A stretch of 64,000 bases of DNA from Arthrobotrys musiformis (GCA_036971715.1 JAVHJL010000005.1:1116001-1180000); one strand, 5' to 3'. Counted from the stretch's first letter, positions 44,515 through 58,000 are shown. Notes: generated by a model not told the origin, from the letters alone. Translations and numbers: made by a program.

Positions 44515-45067
44515 AATGAAGTTGTGAAATGGTAGTGACGTCGGAGCAAGAGTGAAGACTACAGACAATATCGTAGATCTACATCATAGTGAAGTGGAGG
44601 CCGCCAGATTTTGGTCGTTTTAATAAGATTTTTTGTTAATTTATCCCGTGAAAATTGCACCCTCTACAAAAGTGTAGGCTCTCAGGCCTAGTAGGGGACA
44701 AGGAGGCCCTAAAGTCGGTGACAAGTAGTCTCGATACCGGAAGTCTGGGCGAAAACTTAGACGTGCGTGTGCCCGTATATGTATGTAGTGAGCCCAGTGC
44801 AGCGCTCACGAAACACTTAGTGTTATAGATTTTGCATTCTTAACTTCATATGTACGCCCTATTCACTGCTTTACCTTTCTACCTTTCCACCTTAATGTCA
44901 ATTACGAATCTTACAGAAAAGATTGACGCAGATGTGTTCATATAATTATTCAAGCTAGCGCAAGCGCGAGACGTATACGTAATCAATCGTGTAGGGCTTA
45001 AAAACTAGCCCGTATCCCAAGCACGGGTTGGCATAGATTCATCGGTCCAAATGATTACCGTATACTT

Positions 45068-45088
45068 GGGTGAGGCTGGGAACGAGAC
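45068..45088 (-). repeat. Dispersed motif copy, inverted
   Basis: Plus strand GGGTGAGGCTGGGAACGAGAC, the exact complement of the consensus. Confidence 0.6.
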
Positions 45089-45603
45089 GATTGTATGCCC
45101 TTCCCTGTCCAGGTTTCGAATTCAAGTGTACTACTAGATAAATCCGAAAGCATAGCCGTAGACATCATGACCTATATATCCAACGGTCGACTGCGCCAAC
45201 GTGCAACTGTTGTATTATATCGGCACTGAAACGCCTCCTCTACACATCTATATGTTCTCCGTCGCAGTTGTGTACATGTAGTTCCTAGAAATCTTTTGAG
45301 GCCACCACGGTATAATCATTTCGTAGTTATTGGGGCCTTTTGTGCATGCGCATATCTGCCACTGGTGTAGCTAGAAGTTTCGAGTGTATGTTAATGTTCT
45401 AACCAATATTATGCAACGTTGGTGGTGCTCCACCCAACATAAATACGAAACTATCGATCACAAAGTGCTACCCGCTACCTAGTATACTCGTATCGCTGCA
45501 CCAAACTCTTAGACTTATGATGATACCAATTAGTCTCAGCACCCGTCTTCTTACTAGACTACCAATTAGTTACAGCTTTGGCCGAGACAAGTTGTGACGG
45601 CGG

Positions 45604-45625
45604 TAGTCTCGTTCCCAGCTAGCGC
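45604..45625 (+). repeat. Dispersed motif copy
   Basis: TAGTCTCGTTCCCAGCTAGC; matches the consensus over its first 15 bases, then diverges. Confidence 0.5.
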
Positions 45626-47093
45626 AGATCATAGCGAGTAACAAAATAACACAGACCGGCGGACTTGCAAAAACGAAGCGGGGTCTCGACGGCTGCTTTT
45701 CTCTGCATGGGACACTAATTTATCAAATCCACGAGTCATGCTATTTCCGCATACTTCATGGGCTCAATGCGCCTATTTACTAGCTAGGGATATGTACATG
45801 TATGGGGTCGAGAGAATATTTGTTTGCATAGCATTAATTCAGTGTACATGTCTTCTAAATCTTGTGTTTGGGTTTCACCAATTAGCTAGATATAGAGTTG
45901 TCGTTTACATAACATAGCTCCAACTTTGTAACTATCATGCTTATTTTCGATTGGAACTCACGCCACATCTGATACGGCTTTATATGTGATGGGTACGGGA
46001 ACTTTTGAAACGGATCCGAACCAATGCTAACAAACGTTGCCAACAGAATTAAAAGAACTGTGCCTCACCGACTGCCCGAACGGTACTCGAACATTCAAAA
46101 ATCCAGAAGATTTTGCCTATTTACGCCCTAAAGAGTAAATTTAATCTTAAGATATCTTTTCGTTCAGGCGCTCCAGCTCGACTAATGAATCGAGGTTACA
46201 TGCCTCGAACTGCAAGAAATTGTAAACACATGGGCATCGACTATCTTGACCCTACCAATGCAACCCTTCTCCAGTCAAATCTTTTGCATGTGGATTATTT
46301 GTAACCAAGTGCCTAACTAATCGTGAATGTTCACGCCATTGCGTATTGTTCATAATTAATTACGGGATCATTATATTGCACTGCCGCTGCCAAAATGGCA
46401 GGGGAGGCCTCCACTAAAGGCACACCGAGTGCGAAGTCAAAGCCAACAACCCTGGACAACATTGATTGACCCCGTTTCAGGGAGAGTCAATTAACCAACG
46501 AGTCCACGAGTGTGGATCAATTTTAAAAACCACTTACTTTATCCAACCGTGCTTAATTCTACTACGTATGCTTTTTCGACAGCATCTCACAAGTTCAATT
46601 ACAATACTGGGCTACATAGCCCAATATCTTCAAAAAGGATATTGTGTATCTCAAAATGAGGCTGCTAAATTCCCCAATATTCTATCTGGGTTAAATTTGT
46701 GCAACTTTTGGTTGTAGGTTGTAGTGTACAAAGATTCCTTTCGAAACGCCATTCCAGGGTCGTCCCAAAAAGGAAGAAAAAGTGGCCCATGTCAAAATGC
46801 AGGTGAAGAGCACACCAGTTGCCCAATACGACACTGAACAGGGAATGAAGCGAAAATATAAGATGAAAAGGTAGAAGAAAAAAAAAGCAAAGGGAGATTA
46901 TCCGAATATCCAAAGAACGCCGAATCCATCGGGGAATCTAGTAGTGATGAAAAACAGAAGATGGAGGAAAGTAAAGCACAGGTTTTTTTTGTCGTAAGTC
47001 ATAAGATGGCATCATGATTTTTGGGGTTACATGGAAATCCATCTAAAATTAGATGGATCATGCTGGGAAGGTCAAAATCAAAAAATGCTTCAC

Positions 47094-48120
47094 TTAATTC
47101 TCCCACTTCCACCAGATCTTAATACGGCCTTCTGCCTTTGTTCCTAGATGCTGAAGGAATGGCCCTTCGCAAACATCAAGGTCATTTTCTCCGGCCTGTA
47201 ATTACTCGTTAGCGCATTGATCGAATAAATAAATGAGAAATAATTCATGTATAACTTACACATCCGGGGCACTTGTCCTGAACGGTGAATACGACACCAT
47301 CTGGGGCCATATTGCTGTAAACACGGACCTTCCTGCCACAAAGTGGATTGTTGTTCGGGTTGGCTCCGTCCATTGGGGCCATCCTGAGCTTGCTCATGGC
47401 AACGACGTATTCGGCATCGTTGTTAGTAACACCGCAAGAACCGAGACCGCAAGCATAGAAGGTACCATCGCCATAGAAAAAATCTCCGCCAGTCGAGGGA
47501 GAAGTGGTTTCAACTGGTGCGGCACTTGAGACTGGCTCTTGGACAGTCGTTGGCTCTGGTTCTTGAACTGTTTGGGGCTCCTCTACGACTGGTGCTGGAG
47601 CCACGACTGGCTCAGGAGTAGGTGTCGGTTCAGGGGTTGGGGTTGGCTCAGGCTCAGGCTCAGGAGTGGGAGTGGTTGAAGTGGTTGGTTCTTGAGGAAT
47701 AACCAGCGGGATAACCGCGGTAGGGAGACTAGGAGTCGAGAAAGATGTGCTACTCTCAGTGGTCGAAGGTGGAGGTGGTGGAGGTTCAGAGGTCGAGGTC
47801 GAAGTGGATGTCGATGTCGATGTCGATGTTGTAGATGTGGATGTAGTAGATGTGGATGTTGTCGACGTCTCGATAGAAGATGAAGTTGACTCAACGGAGG
47901 TCGAAGAAACTTCGGCCACAGTCGCAGGGTCAACGTAGATAGTCGAGTAGATGTATTCGACTTCGACGACCTCCTGTGTTTTCGTAATAACCACCAACGC
48001 TCGCTTCTCATGATGTTGATGATGGCGATGCACATGCATATGCCTTGCACGCGCTAATGGCGTGGCAAGGGTGGCAGAGAATGCGGCAAGCGCTAGAGAA
48101 GCCTGGAAGAGTCCCTTCAT
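47094..48120 (-). CDS. Secreted RlpA-like double-psi beta-barrel protein, Asp f 7 type (320 aa, 2 exons)
   Basis: Exons on the minus strand 48120-47260 and 47195-47094, with a GTAAGT...ACAG intron in phase 0. A signal peptide (LFQASLALAAFSATLATPLA) is followed by a His-rich stretch HMHVHRHHQHH. A long low-complexity linker comes next: TTSTSTTSTS-type repeats, a proline run, and PTPEPTPTPEP repeats. The C-terminal ~110 residues form the barrel: GDGTFYACGLGSCG, the aspartate-containing VVFTVQDKCPGC, and the second-exon end GRIKIWWKW. Family members include the Aspergillus allergen Asp f 7 and expansin- or barwin-like proteins, which bind or loosen polysaccharide. The Ser/Thr/Pro linker is probably heavily O-glycosylated and cell-wall associated. 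I infer no enzyme activity. Confidence 0.85.
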
Positions 48121-49428
48121 TTTCGATGATGTTGTGATGTGATATAACCTGTGATTGTGATTGTGATTGTGATGGTTTTTGGAGTAGGTTGGATATGGAG
48201 ATATGCAAAAATGCTTTTTTAGGTAATGACCTTTTACTATCTACTGTTATTTTATTTTATTTAAAGAGAGTGCTGCTGTGCTTCAAGCGCTAACACTAAA
48301 GACTCAAGGAATGACAGATAGCTGGTATCGGTCGGACGCTGAACTCGACGTCTCTGACGTTAATCGAGATGAAACTAATAAGGAGCGTATGGACAAAAAG
48401 GAACGACAACGTATCTCAAAAACCGAGAGAACGGATCAGTGGGGGATCAGATCGGATCAGGGTGTGTCAAACCATGAAGGAAGAAAGGAAACAATTAGCA
48501 CACAGCGCCGGGAGGAAACATCCCTTTTAAGAGGCGGCCCCAAAGGAGGGCTCGGACACCTGAGAATCTGTTGTCGTGGTGGAATAGTAGTGTGGTTGGA
48601 GCCAGGTGGTGCCCCTTTTTGACTCAGGTTGCAGCCGAGCATTGGCTCACCTCAGCCTTGGGCCTCCTTGTTCGGCCTGGCCAATGAGCATCTCTCGATG
48701 TGACAAATTTTTCGAACTAAGCTGCAAAGGTTTGGTACCTGCAGAACCCGGCGGAATGCGATTGGGATTGACCACAAGGCAGAGCACGTTTTTCACTTTT
48801 GGTTTGGACAATGCCTTACGAATGGAAGGGAAGAACTTTTCTCCACGACCACTCACAAGTTTGCCCTTCATCTGAATTTTTCGATCTGTTTCTGTGCAGG
48901 TGAAGGCGAAAAAACGAGCGGGTCCGCATGTGAGGTTGTCTCGTACCATCCAATTTTCCGAGGAGGGCCCGAGGGGGGCCCGAGGGGGGCCCGAGATCGA
49001 TCTCGGTTCTATCTCCGAGCCGAAACCATCCAATACAGGCTTACTCCGTAGCATGCACGTATACCCCTCTACTATCACCTCCCGCTTAACTCATCCCCTG
49101 GATATGCGTACGCAATCGCCTTTTCGCATTCAAGCAGGGGACAATGGAGGGGTACCGAATGTTGTGAGACTCCTGTGTTGCCGTGCAAGGGGTTTGCCGA
49201 AGGGTCCAGCCCAAAGGAATATCTCCGTACCAAGATGGTCACTTCAAGAAGGGTCCGAAATCTGTGGAGGAAAGTTGCTGCTTTTTGGTGGAGGAACTTG
49301 GTAGATGTTGGAGAAAATAGTATAGTACAGTATGCAAAGCGCTAAGCAGTGCAAAATAGAAATGCCATTGATAGACCCAGAACGCCAAAATGCCCAAATA
49401 TGACGCGAAGCTCTTAGATCGGAGCTTC
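48121..49428. other. Intergenic with short GC-rich repeat
   Basis: 1.3 kb without a supported gene; opposed frames at 48647-49304 are open on both strands and lack motifs. It contains the GC-rich repeat and palindrome at 48961-49006. Confidence 0.5.
48961..49006. repeat. 11-nt GC-rich tandem repeat ending in a palindrome
   Basis: The unit GAGGGGGGCCC occurs twice, with a shorter GAGGGCCC before it; the run ends in the perfect 16-nt palindrome CCGAGATCGATCTCGG at 48991-49006. Confidence 0.7.
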
Positions 49429-50730
49429 TCAATCATCCCCCATATCCGCATCGCCATCGTCTTTTTGCTTCTTTTTCTTATCCTTTTTTGACTTTCGCTG
49501 CTTGCCGCCCTCATCGTCCCCACCATCTTTCCGTTTTTTGGATTTCTTCTCTTTGAAGTTGATTTCTTCTGGTGGTATGAAGTCCTGCTCGCGTTCCTTC
49601 TGCCTCTGTTCCTTCTTTTCACGCTGCAGTTCTTCCTTCTTTTCAGCTGCCGCCTGCTCCTTTTGGGGCTTGGAAAGGAAGTATTCTCCGGATTCGATTT
49701 GGAGATCAACTTTGGATTTCTCTTGAGCTGGTGGGAAGGGCTTTACGAGAGAATTAATGACTATTCTTAGATGTAAGTTTGATGGGCAAGTACATACCGT
49801 GTAGACCTTCTTCGACTTGTCCGTGACCTTGAACGGCTTCCTCCGCTTGGAAAGAGTCTTCTTCTTAAATTGAGGAAGGAATCGATCCCAACTTTCGTTC
49901 GCTAATGCAGGGTCCTTCGCGAGTTCCCGCTTAATCATAAGCTCCTAAAATTGACGTCAGTATAAGCGGCACAGCCATATTCCCCCAGATTTCCAACCTT
50001 AATGTGGTAAATTGGATGAATGTTCTTCATGCAGTCCTCAACCACGCGCCTGATTTCCTTCAGCCCTTTATAGCCGCCCATGGCGCTGACCGTCGTTCCC
50101 TGAACTAGAATGTAGCATCCAGTGAGAAGTTCCAAGGCCTTCAATGTTGACCCATTAGGCCCAACCATTCTTTGCCGCCTTTTCGCAAACTTTTGCCGAT
50201 TGGGTACCAAGGAACCGATTTTGATTATATCGCATGCGACATCGTCCTCAAGAATTTTGATAGCCTAAGATACAAGTTAGTATACTCTCACCAGCAACCA
50301 TCGCGAATAGTAAGACATACCTGAGGGGCAGGCACCGATCTAGCCAGCAGCTTGATAAGATCCCGGGCGTTTAATATCGCTGCTGGATCAAAGGTCTTCC
50401 TGGTGGTCTTGACCGTCATGCTACCTTCCACCACATCGAGAATCGCGTTTATTCCATTTTTCGCAAGAGTTCGAGTGATCAATGGCCATGCTTCACGAAG
50501 GTACTGCTCGCGATATCTTGGGAAAAGAACTTTGAAGTCAGATTCTTGGAGGAAGGCGCCTCCCTTGTTATCCTCAGGTTTGAATTCCTCGATCTACATC
50601 ACGCACGCATGTCGCATGTTAGCTATTCGAACTCAGGATGGGTGTCAAAGGAAGGATAGTGTGTAAATACCTTCCATTTATCAATATCCTCCGTATCCCA
50701 CGGCTTATCGACGTTGTGAGTGGACGGCAT
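49429..50730 (-). CDS. KRR1: KRR1, small-subunit processome KH-domain protein (352 aa, 5 exons)
   Basis: Exons on the minus strand 50730-50671, 50593-50321, 50264-49998, 49944-49798 and 49740-49429; phases all zero. Krr1 is a nucleolar protein required for 18S rRNA processing and 40S assembly. Recognisable parts are the N-terminal DKPWDTEDIDKWKIEEF, a first KH-like fold with FPRYREQYLREAWP and VVEGSMTVKTTRKT, then RQRMVGPNGSTLKALELLTGCYILVQGTTVSAMG (the second KH region), [20 protein letters not shown] and WDRFLPQF. The C-terminus is a long Lys/Glu-rich tail (SKKDKKKKQKD) typical of nucleolar factors. It diverges from the proteasome gene over 332 bp. Confidence 0.94.
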
Positions 50731-51062
50731 AGCGGTGGTGGTATTGAAGGTAGTTGACGATGTGTGATTGATTGATTGATGAGAAACCGCCAAAACTTTT
50801 GCGCGCAACTTTTTTTTTTCTTAGACGAGATGCTGCGCCACAACCTTGAATTGATTGTCCTCACCAGCCACACTCCGCACCAGCCCCACTCCACCTGACA
50901 GCTTCGCAACCCAACCCGAACCTTTGACGCGTATCCCACCTTTCTTGCCAGCTCCCATAGCTTCATATCCTGACTTGTGACGACCTCTACGCATTGGCAT
51001 TCAATACTTTCTACCTCTCCATAGCACCTGCCTCCTATTTTCTATACCGCCAATAGTTCAAG
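50731..51062. promoter_or_regulatory. Shared divergent promoter of KRR1 and the proteasome alpha gene
   Basis: 332 bp between the two ATG codons. It holds a T-run near 50811-50820, tandem ATTGATTG on the KRR1 side and a C/T-rich leader before the proteasome ATG. No specific factor site is claimed. Confidence 0.55.
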
Positions 51063-52096
51063 ATGTCGAGACGCTACGATTCACGAGTACGAAAGCTCCC
51101 ACCTCCCTGGTCTTCTTTGAATTCTGAGCTGATACGGAATACCATAGACAACCATCTTCTCCCCGGAAGGTCGTTTATACCAAGTCGAATATGCTCTGGA
51201 AGCTATCTCACATGCCGGAACTGCAATCGGTATCCTGGCCACCGATGGTATCGTCCTTGCTGCCGAACGCAAAGTCACAAGCAAGCTGTTGGAACAGGAT
51301 TCGTCAGCCGAGAAGCTCTACATCTTGAACGAGTACGTTCTATATTACCCCGTTCTTCCCTCATCATTATGAGGTTGATTATAAGTTACGAATGGGAACT
51401 AATGGGGTACGTCAAAATAGTAACATGATCTGTGCCGTCGCCGGAATGACCGCCGATGCCAACATCCTCATCAACTACGCCCGCCAAACCGCCCAGAACT
51501 ACCTCCGAACATACGACGAAGAAATCCCTTGTGAGCAGCTAGTAAAGAGATTATGTGACTTGAAGCAAGGATACACACAGCACGGAGGTTTGTGGACTGC
51601 CCAGCTGAAACCCGGATTATGTATGTCCATGTTGACCGGACTTGGGATATAGGTCTGAGACCATTCGGTGTCTCCTTCATCTATGCCGGCTATGATTCGT
51701 TAAGGAACTTCCAGTTGTACCTCTCGAACCCTTCGGGTAACTACGGTGGCTGGAAGGCAACGAGTGCGGGTGCCAACAACGCCAGTGCGCAGAGTTTGTT
51801 GAAGCAGGACTACAAGGAGGATTGTAACTTGGATGAGGCATGCGAAATCGCTGTTAAGGTTCTTAGCAGAACTATGGATAGCACTACGCTGTCAAGTGAG
51901 AAGTGTACGCTTCCCCTATTTCTCCCCTCGCCGCGGCGTATAAAGTATTGCATCGACTAACTTTTCGATAGTGGAATTTGCCACAGTTGGTCAGAGAGAT
52001 GGGAAGATATTCCTTAATATTTGGAGCGCCGAAGAAATAGACGCTCTCTTGAAGAAGCACGGGTTAGGGAAGGAGGATAAGTCTACAGAGGACTAG
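51063..52096 (+). CDS. PRE9: 20S proteasome alpha subunit, Pre9/PSMA4 type (250 aa, 5 exons)
   Basis: Exons 51063-51086, 51148-51332, 51421-51587, 51653-51904 and 51972-52096; phases join. The first exon is only 24 nt (MSRRYDSR). The alpha-subunit N-terminal signature follows across the junction: [22 protein letters not shown], then GTAIGILATDGIVLAAERKVTSKLL. QHGGLRPFGVSFIYAGYD and the C-terminal lysine/acidic tail place it with the yeast alpha3 (Pre9) / human PSMA4 group. Alpha subunits form the outer gated rings of the 20S core and have no catalytic threonine, consistent with the sequence. It works in the cytosol and nucleus in ubiquitin-dependent degradation. Confidence 0.92.
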
Positions 52097-55000
52097 ATTT
52101 TTTATATTGTAGACATTAGGAGCTAGTTTTCGATATCTAAAGCAGCAGATGTTCGGACTTTTGGCACCAACCCGGAGAGTTCCGGTACTAGAACAACTGA
52201 GGGGTATCTACGATTAAAATACCAGTCTCCCCGCTATCTGCGGTTTCGATTTGTGGTCTTTCCGTGTAGATGTCTTATATTTCAGCACATCCCGATACCT
52301 GATTCTTTAAAACCCTCTCGATTGAAAGGATGGTCACGTTGGCAACTAAACTACCCTAGTTCCATCCCATGACCGTATCATATGCTTAAATCGCTCGCTA
52401 AATGGCCAAATTTGATATATAATTAATTCTAAAAAGATCTAAAGATCTGATACTCGCATTATCCTCCTGCGGGGTGCAGGCCCCATTCTGCACCACAAGG
52501 TACCTATATAGCCCTTTTTAACCAAATGTGCCACAGTTTCTTCATTTCTAGCCAACCAAAGATCAGAGTAATTCTCCGAGCACCCCTCTAACCCCGCAGA
52601 AATCCAATTTCTCAAGGAAATTCATCTCCAGAGCGTATTAGGATACACAGACGAACAACTCACCCACAGACCCGCCAAGCCACATCCACACTCTCACGGA
52701 TCCCACCATATATTAAGATTTTCTGATGTAAGCAATGCATGCACTGCTGCACACCACCTCTCATGGAAACACTCCACATGGCAAAGCCTGCGGGGCAATT
52801 GTATGCCCGTCTCCCATTCGGAGGCCCTTCCCACTTCCGCAGTGGACGGAGACGAGTGCCCCCCCTCTCTACGTCCTCTCCCAAGCCTTAGTAGGTGACA
52901 TGACGTCTGAACACCTGCAGTCTCCACCCCTAGACAAATCTGGCCGTGACCCCTCCAGGAACAGAGGAACCAGGTTTATGGGTCCAGGATTTTCGCTAGG
53001 CGCCGCCGCACACCCTCCTGAGACAGGTCCGGCGCTAACGGTAAATTAATCCCACCAAATTTGGTTCGCCGCGCGGGAGTTGTTTGACGTTCACCGTTCC
53101 AACGTCCGTTCGCGTTCAAAACACATGCTTTCCTTGCAAGATGTTCACGATGAAATGCTGCATCCAGAAAGTGGATATCTCCATTTTTTCCTAGCAGAAA
53201 ATTTAGAAAAAGGTTAGTATGAGAATTGATTTCCTGGTTATGAAATGGGAGGGGCGTAGGGAATCGGTACCTGAGCGGCAAAAATAGCAAAAATTAAGGT
53301 TATCTTAGCGTTCCGGATGTCATTGCATTTTTTTCAAAGGGGAAAAAAAGCCCCCCAAGAATAGAAAAAAAATTATGGGGTCAGATTAGCAACTCGGTTG
53401 CTCCGAAAATGCAACATGCAACAGCAGACGACGAGGACTTTATAAATATTTTTATCTCCACACAGCTCGTGAATCCAACGAACGACGTCTTAAAAAACAA
53501 AACCAGGCTCGTCTTTTTGCATATGCCAATGCAAAATTGCATGAATCTCGGGAGCAGGCGAGATATGTACCGATTTCCGTGGATTTAATGCCGCAGAGTC
53601 ACATGAGCTGAAAGGGGTAATGCAGCGGCTCCGAGTCTACGGTCCGACTCATCGAGTGTTTTGAATTTGACAGGCAGGAATCGAGGAGACCATGTCAACA
53701 TGCACCGCACTTGCCGGTTCGCATAGACTTTTTGGCTATGCAATGCCTTCTGTCATACATAGCCGAGGGATATCTCGGCAGAAATACGAGCGATGAGATG
53801 TTATGCTGTATGACCGCGATATGGGGTTTCATGCTTGCAGATTCTCTGTCGCGAAGTTAGTGCTGCCTGCTATGTCATTGAAGGAATCGATCATGGATAC
53901 GCCTACTTCGGCGGTTTCAAAGACCTGTCACCTCTGGAGATTTCCGAAGCTTGTGTGATTTTTTTTGCATACCATCCCTCCCCGCAGCTAGCAAGATATG
54001 GCGGAATTGGGTAGGTTACACTTGCCTTGACCTCGTTCAGCCTTGCCGGCGAATTCATGCGTAATGTCCCCCCTCCATTGTTTCGGTAAACGATGTCAGG
54101 TGATAAACCGATAACAAGAGCTGATAGCGTATAGTGTAACTGGGCGATTGAAACTCAGAAAGAATCATCTCGTTCAAGATAGTTCACTGTAGCTTGTAGC
54201 TCGCAGGAGTGAAGAAAAGGGAAAGAAAGGAAAAGTCGGAATATGAAGCGACGGCAGTATTAGGATCAATCCCCTTTCATGGGGCTCGCAAGGTACCCAG
54301 TTCTCTTCGTCGAAGGAGCTGTTGCCTGTACCTCTCCCACCCACGCTCAGTCACATCCTTGCATACCACGTATATGAGGGAGGGGTACACGGCATGAACA
54401 AGCCCTCCCCACCTCGCTGATTTTCCAAACATAAAGGCAAAAGCAAACTATAGTACTAGTCGATCCGGCAAGGGGCATTACTTGCGTATCGAGCTCGTGG
54501 AGAGTGACTACTGCAGCTATTCATGCACATAACTAGTTCCTTTACCGTAAGGGCTTAATGCCGCAGTTAAAAAAAATAAAAAAAAAAGGCAGAAGAGTTC
54601 GAGCTTTTTTTTGCCTTCGATATTTCCCTCCCCCTGCTCTAGAATAGATCACCCGTCTCACTGGATCCGGAGTATCGTTTGAGCAAACGGAAATGAATAT
54701 CCACTGACACGTCACCAAGAGGGTATCACGCCTCGCCCCTCGGATGAGCAAAAAGTGCGAATTACCTTACCGGAAAGAGTAAGCTATGAGAGTTCATTGA
54801 ACGGAAAGCAAGTTGAAATTATGAACAGCCAAGCCCCATGCGCTCCAGATCGTATTGTCTCGGAAGCCCGTCCGCTGTCCGAGAGAGGATACCTTGACAA
54901 TGACCCGCATCCTCATGGAATGTTGGCTAAATCTACAGAGGGTACAGCGCTGTCTCTTGTTACTTGCTGCCGCTCCTTGAGTTTCCCGCCTAGCCTAGAC

Positions 55001-58000
55001 GTTTGATAAGAAAAAGCGGTTCATCATTTTGCTCATTGGTTTCTTTTTTTTGAAGAAAAGTTTCCTTTCGCGTTTCTTTTCATGTACGCCCGATCAATGC
55101 TACTGCATGAACAAAAGGCAAAAGATGGTGATATCTTGGTTCATATTACGAACAAGGTTGTTTCTATCGGATTTTTTCCTTTCTCTGCTAGACGGCACAA
55201 GGCGAATATTGGAGTGTGTATGTACATGTTGATTTCTAGTCACACACATATGTACATCCCCATAGTACAGGGCATGCGGACCAACCAGGGCGAGAACTGG
55301 GACGGTTTGCGATCTCATTTCCCCTCCTCCACAGCCTGGTACATGTACACCTTACAAAGCTGAGTTATGCAGAGTCGGCTGGTAGTTTGAATATCACCTG
55401 TCATCCACTACCAGCGGCCAGGTTCAATCGAGCGCACACCGGTGAGCTTCGTTGGCAAACAAATACTCAGGTGGAGCTATAGCATACGAGGTCGCTCATA
55501 GCTCAAAATCCACAGACCCAGCGGACTATAATGAATCTGAGTATCCATCTCGATCAGGCTATCCATCTGAATTTACGGAGAGACGCACTCTGCTGCAGTG
55601 TCCCTTGCAATTTATGGTTTTTTGGGGATCTGTGCAGGCTTCTGTTGTCGGCTCTGCAGCTTCTTTGCAGCTCCACCTGTATACATGTACAGGATCCTAC
55701 CGTAGCCATTTCATATGATAAATGGGAGAAGCAAAAGAGTACCAGGGGGTATCGCATCGTGTCATATCATATCGCCCTCTCTACTCGAAAGCATCCGTGA
55801 CGAGACGTCGAAAATAGGCTCTTCTTCTCAGACTGATTTACCAAAGAGCATGATCCTTGACCATCGTTAATGCGCACACATGCAACTTGAAGCCACGGAC
55901 ATTCATCGTTTGATCATGAATTATAACGAATAAGCAAGTTTGTACCTACCTACTAGCTGGCTTCACTAGCTGCTTGATCAACTAGCTAGGATGTCAGGAA
56001 AGCTGCAAAACATATTCCTAGTTCATTTCCGATGATGTCGACATACGATGCACAGTAGCCCTAGCATCCTGACCTCTGGTCAGCTGGTCAGCGTAACTCT
56101 ATATCATCCTCTGATAATAATAGTAGCTACTAGTCCGTTTTGTGAGCTCTCTCGATTCGATTCGAACTTTCCGAGTTTTTTTTTTTTAGTTTTTTTCTTT
56201 TCAAGAGAGATGTTGCTCCGAGAGCGCAAAACGAGGCGGTTCGATTCTATATTCGAACTTCCAACAAGTTAATCAATTCATGTATGTACACATGTATGTA
56301 TATGTATGCTGCATGCAATATGCAACTTGGGTCCTCCGGTGCCCAAGTCCTTGCTCGAATGAATGATATGAACCTGAATTGAATATCGCTCAAATCAATC
56401 AGGTGACTGATACGGCAAAATATATGTCATGGTATTATATTCCATTCCACCAAGTTCCACAGCATACCGGCGGCGGCAACGCAGAAACGACTTGTAACAT
56501 GTAACAAATCGAAATCATGTGACTGAGACGGGATCTTTGGCAGTTCGCATGTTGGATCGATTGAGGTTAGATCAGATGTATTCTTGTTGATAATGATCTC
56601 AACCTGTCGACTTCTTGGAAATTTGTTCTCGCCGCTGCCCCGATTCGACACTGCCTGGTTTGGACCCGCTTTAGGATTTTCCTTTATTTTTATTTTTCTG
56701 TTTCCGCTAAAAAAAAAAAGGAAGAAGATATTTGTCAGTGCCTGTGTATATTTTTTTTTTTTTTTTTTTTTTTTTTCTTTCCTTTTTTTGGGGGGCCTTC
56801 TCTTGATAAAATATTGGAATTCCAGGCGGCTAATGGAGCTCATAATTGCGACAAAAATTGCAACAACTCAAAAAAGGACATCCACACCCTTTCATGATGT
56901 TGGAACAGAGGAACATGGACATGCAGAGGAACAGGCACAGGCACAAGAGGATTCCCCAGATATACTAGATACTAGGGCTCCAGCCTGTTTTTTCCCCTTT
57001 CGCTCTCTCGAACAGAAACAGAGTTCCAAAGCCAACGAAAAAGGGCCCGCGGCTAAATCGTTTTACTAACTCGAAAGGTCCATTAGCTTCTCTGCCTGAC
57101 AGCAAAAAAGTGTTGATATGGGAAGATATCGAAGCGGTCTAGCTCGTCATGTAAGGTTTGACAATCCAGCGCGACTAGCTTGGACTGCTAGACAGCTTTG
57201 GATGTTGGAGTCCTGGACTACACTTGTTCCACCTTAGAAACACTATATGAGACACGACTACGTATTATCAACATGGCCAGTAATTGCTACGTCGTGTAGA
57301 TGGCACTAAAGGGCCAATTGAACTGTTATGGTTTGCAACAACTGGCGCCTGAGCTGAGCTTGTTGGATTGCACAACTGTTTGTATGCGGAGGAGAGACAG
57401 TTAGTTTCTAAGAGTTCCCGGGCGATATAATCATGTCAGTAGTTTTATATAACCCCCAATCAATATTGCGAGCGAGCTAGGTACCGTGCTAGCTACTTAG
57501 CTAGGTCCGTGAGAGTTGGTAACATAGAAAAACCCTTCTGGGCTGAACAACTCCAATGGTTGGCATCGGCCTGACATCGGTGAACATCAACAGCATAACT
57601 CTCGCAATCATTCCACCAGCTAGCTGTTGCACACGCCGTACCCCATTGTTTGCTTTCCGTGACCACTCGCACACCTGAAACGCTCTATTTTTCTTTTCTT
57701 TCTCGTGTCTACTATACTATTACTTGGAAGCAATTAATAATGGAGCTAGGGGAGGGGGGGGAAGAGCTCAATGCAAATGGGAAGCCGTTGTTCGTGTTCC
57801 GCCATGGCCATTATCTCACCTCCGTGAAAGATAAGTCATAACACCAAACTCTGCTCCGGTAGGTTGGAACCAGCCCCATTTTTCTCAGGAGGTGGAATAG
57901 ATCGAGAATCTTGGCCGGCAGCTGGTCTGAGCTAGGAATACGTTCCGAAAACCTGTGATAACAGGCCCTTCTAGAGGGGATAATATCCGAGCAACATGGA

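Larger units (their letters stand above)
44515..47093. other. Gene-poor intergenic region
   Basis: About 2.6 kb, AT-rich, no supported gene. It holds two copies of the dispersed motif in opposite orientations (45068-45088 minus, 45604-45625 plus). The right end contains the 3' untranslated region of the minus-strand RlpA-like gene. Confidence 0.5.

Noticed and set aside
47583..48050. Arg/Leu/His-rich minus frame of 155 residues inside the RlpA-like gene
   Set aside because: Alternate frame of the Ser/Thr/Pro linker repeats of the real gene.
56584..57069. 161-residue frame with a long Phe run
   Set aside because: Created by a poly-T tract; not a membrane protein.
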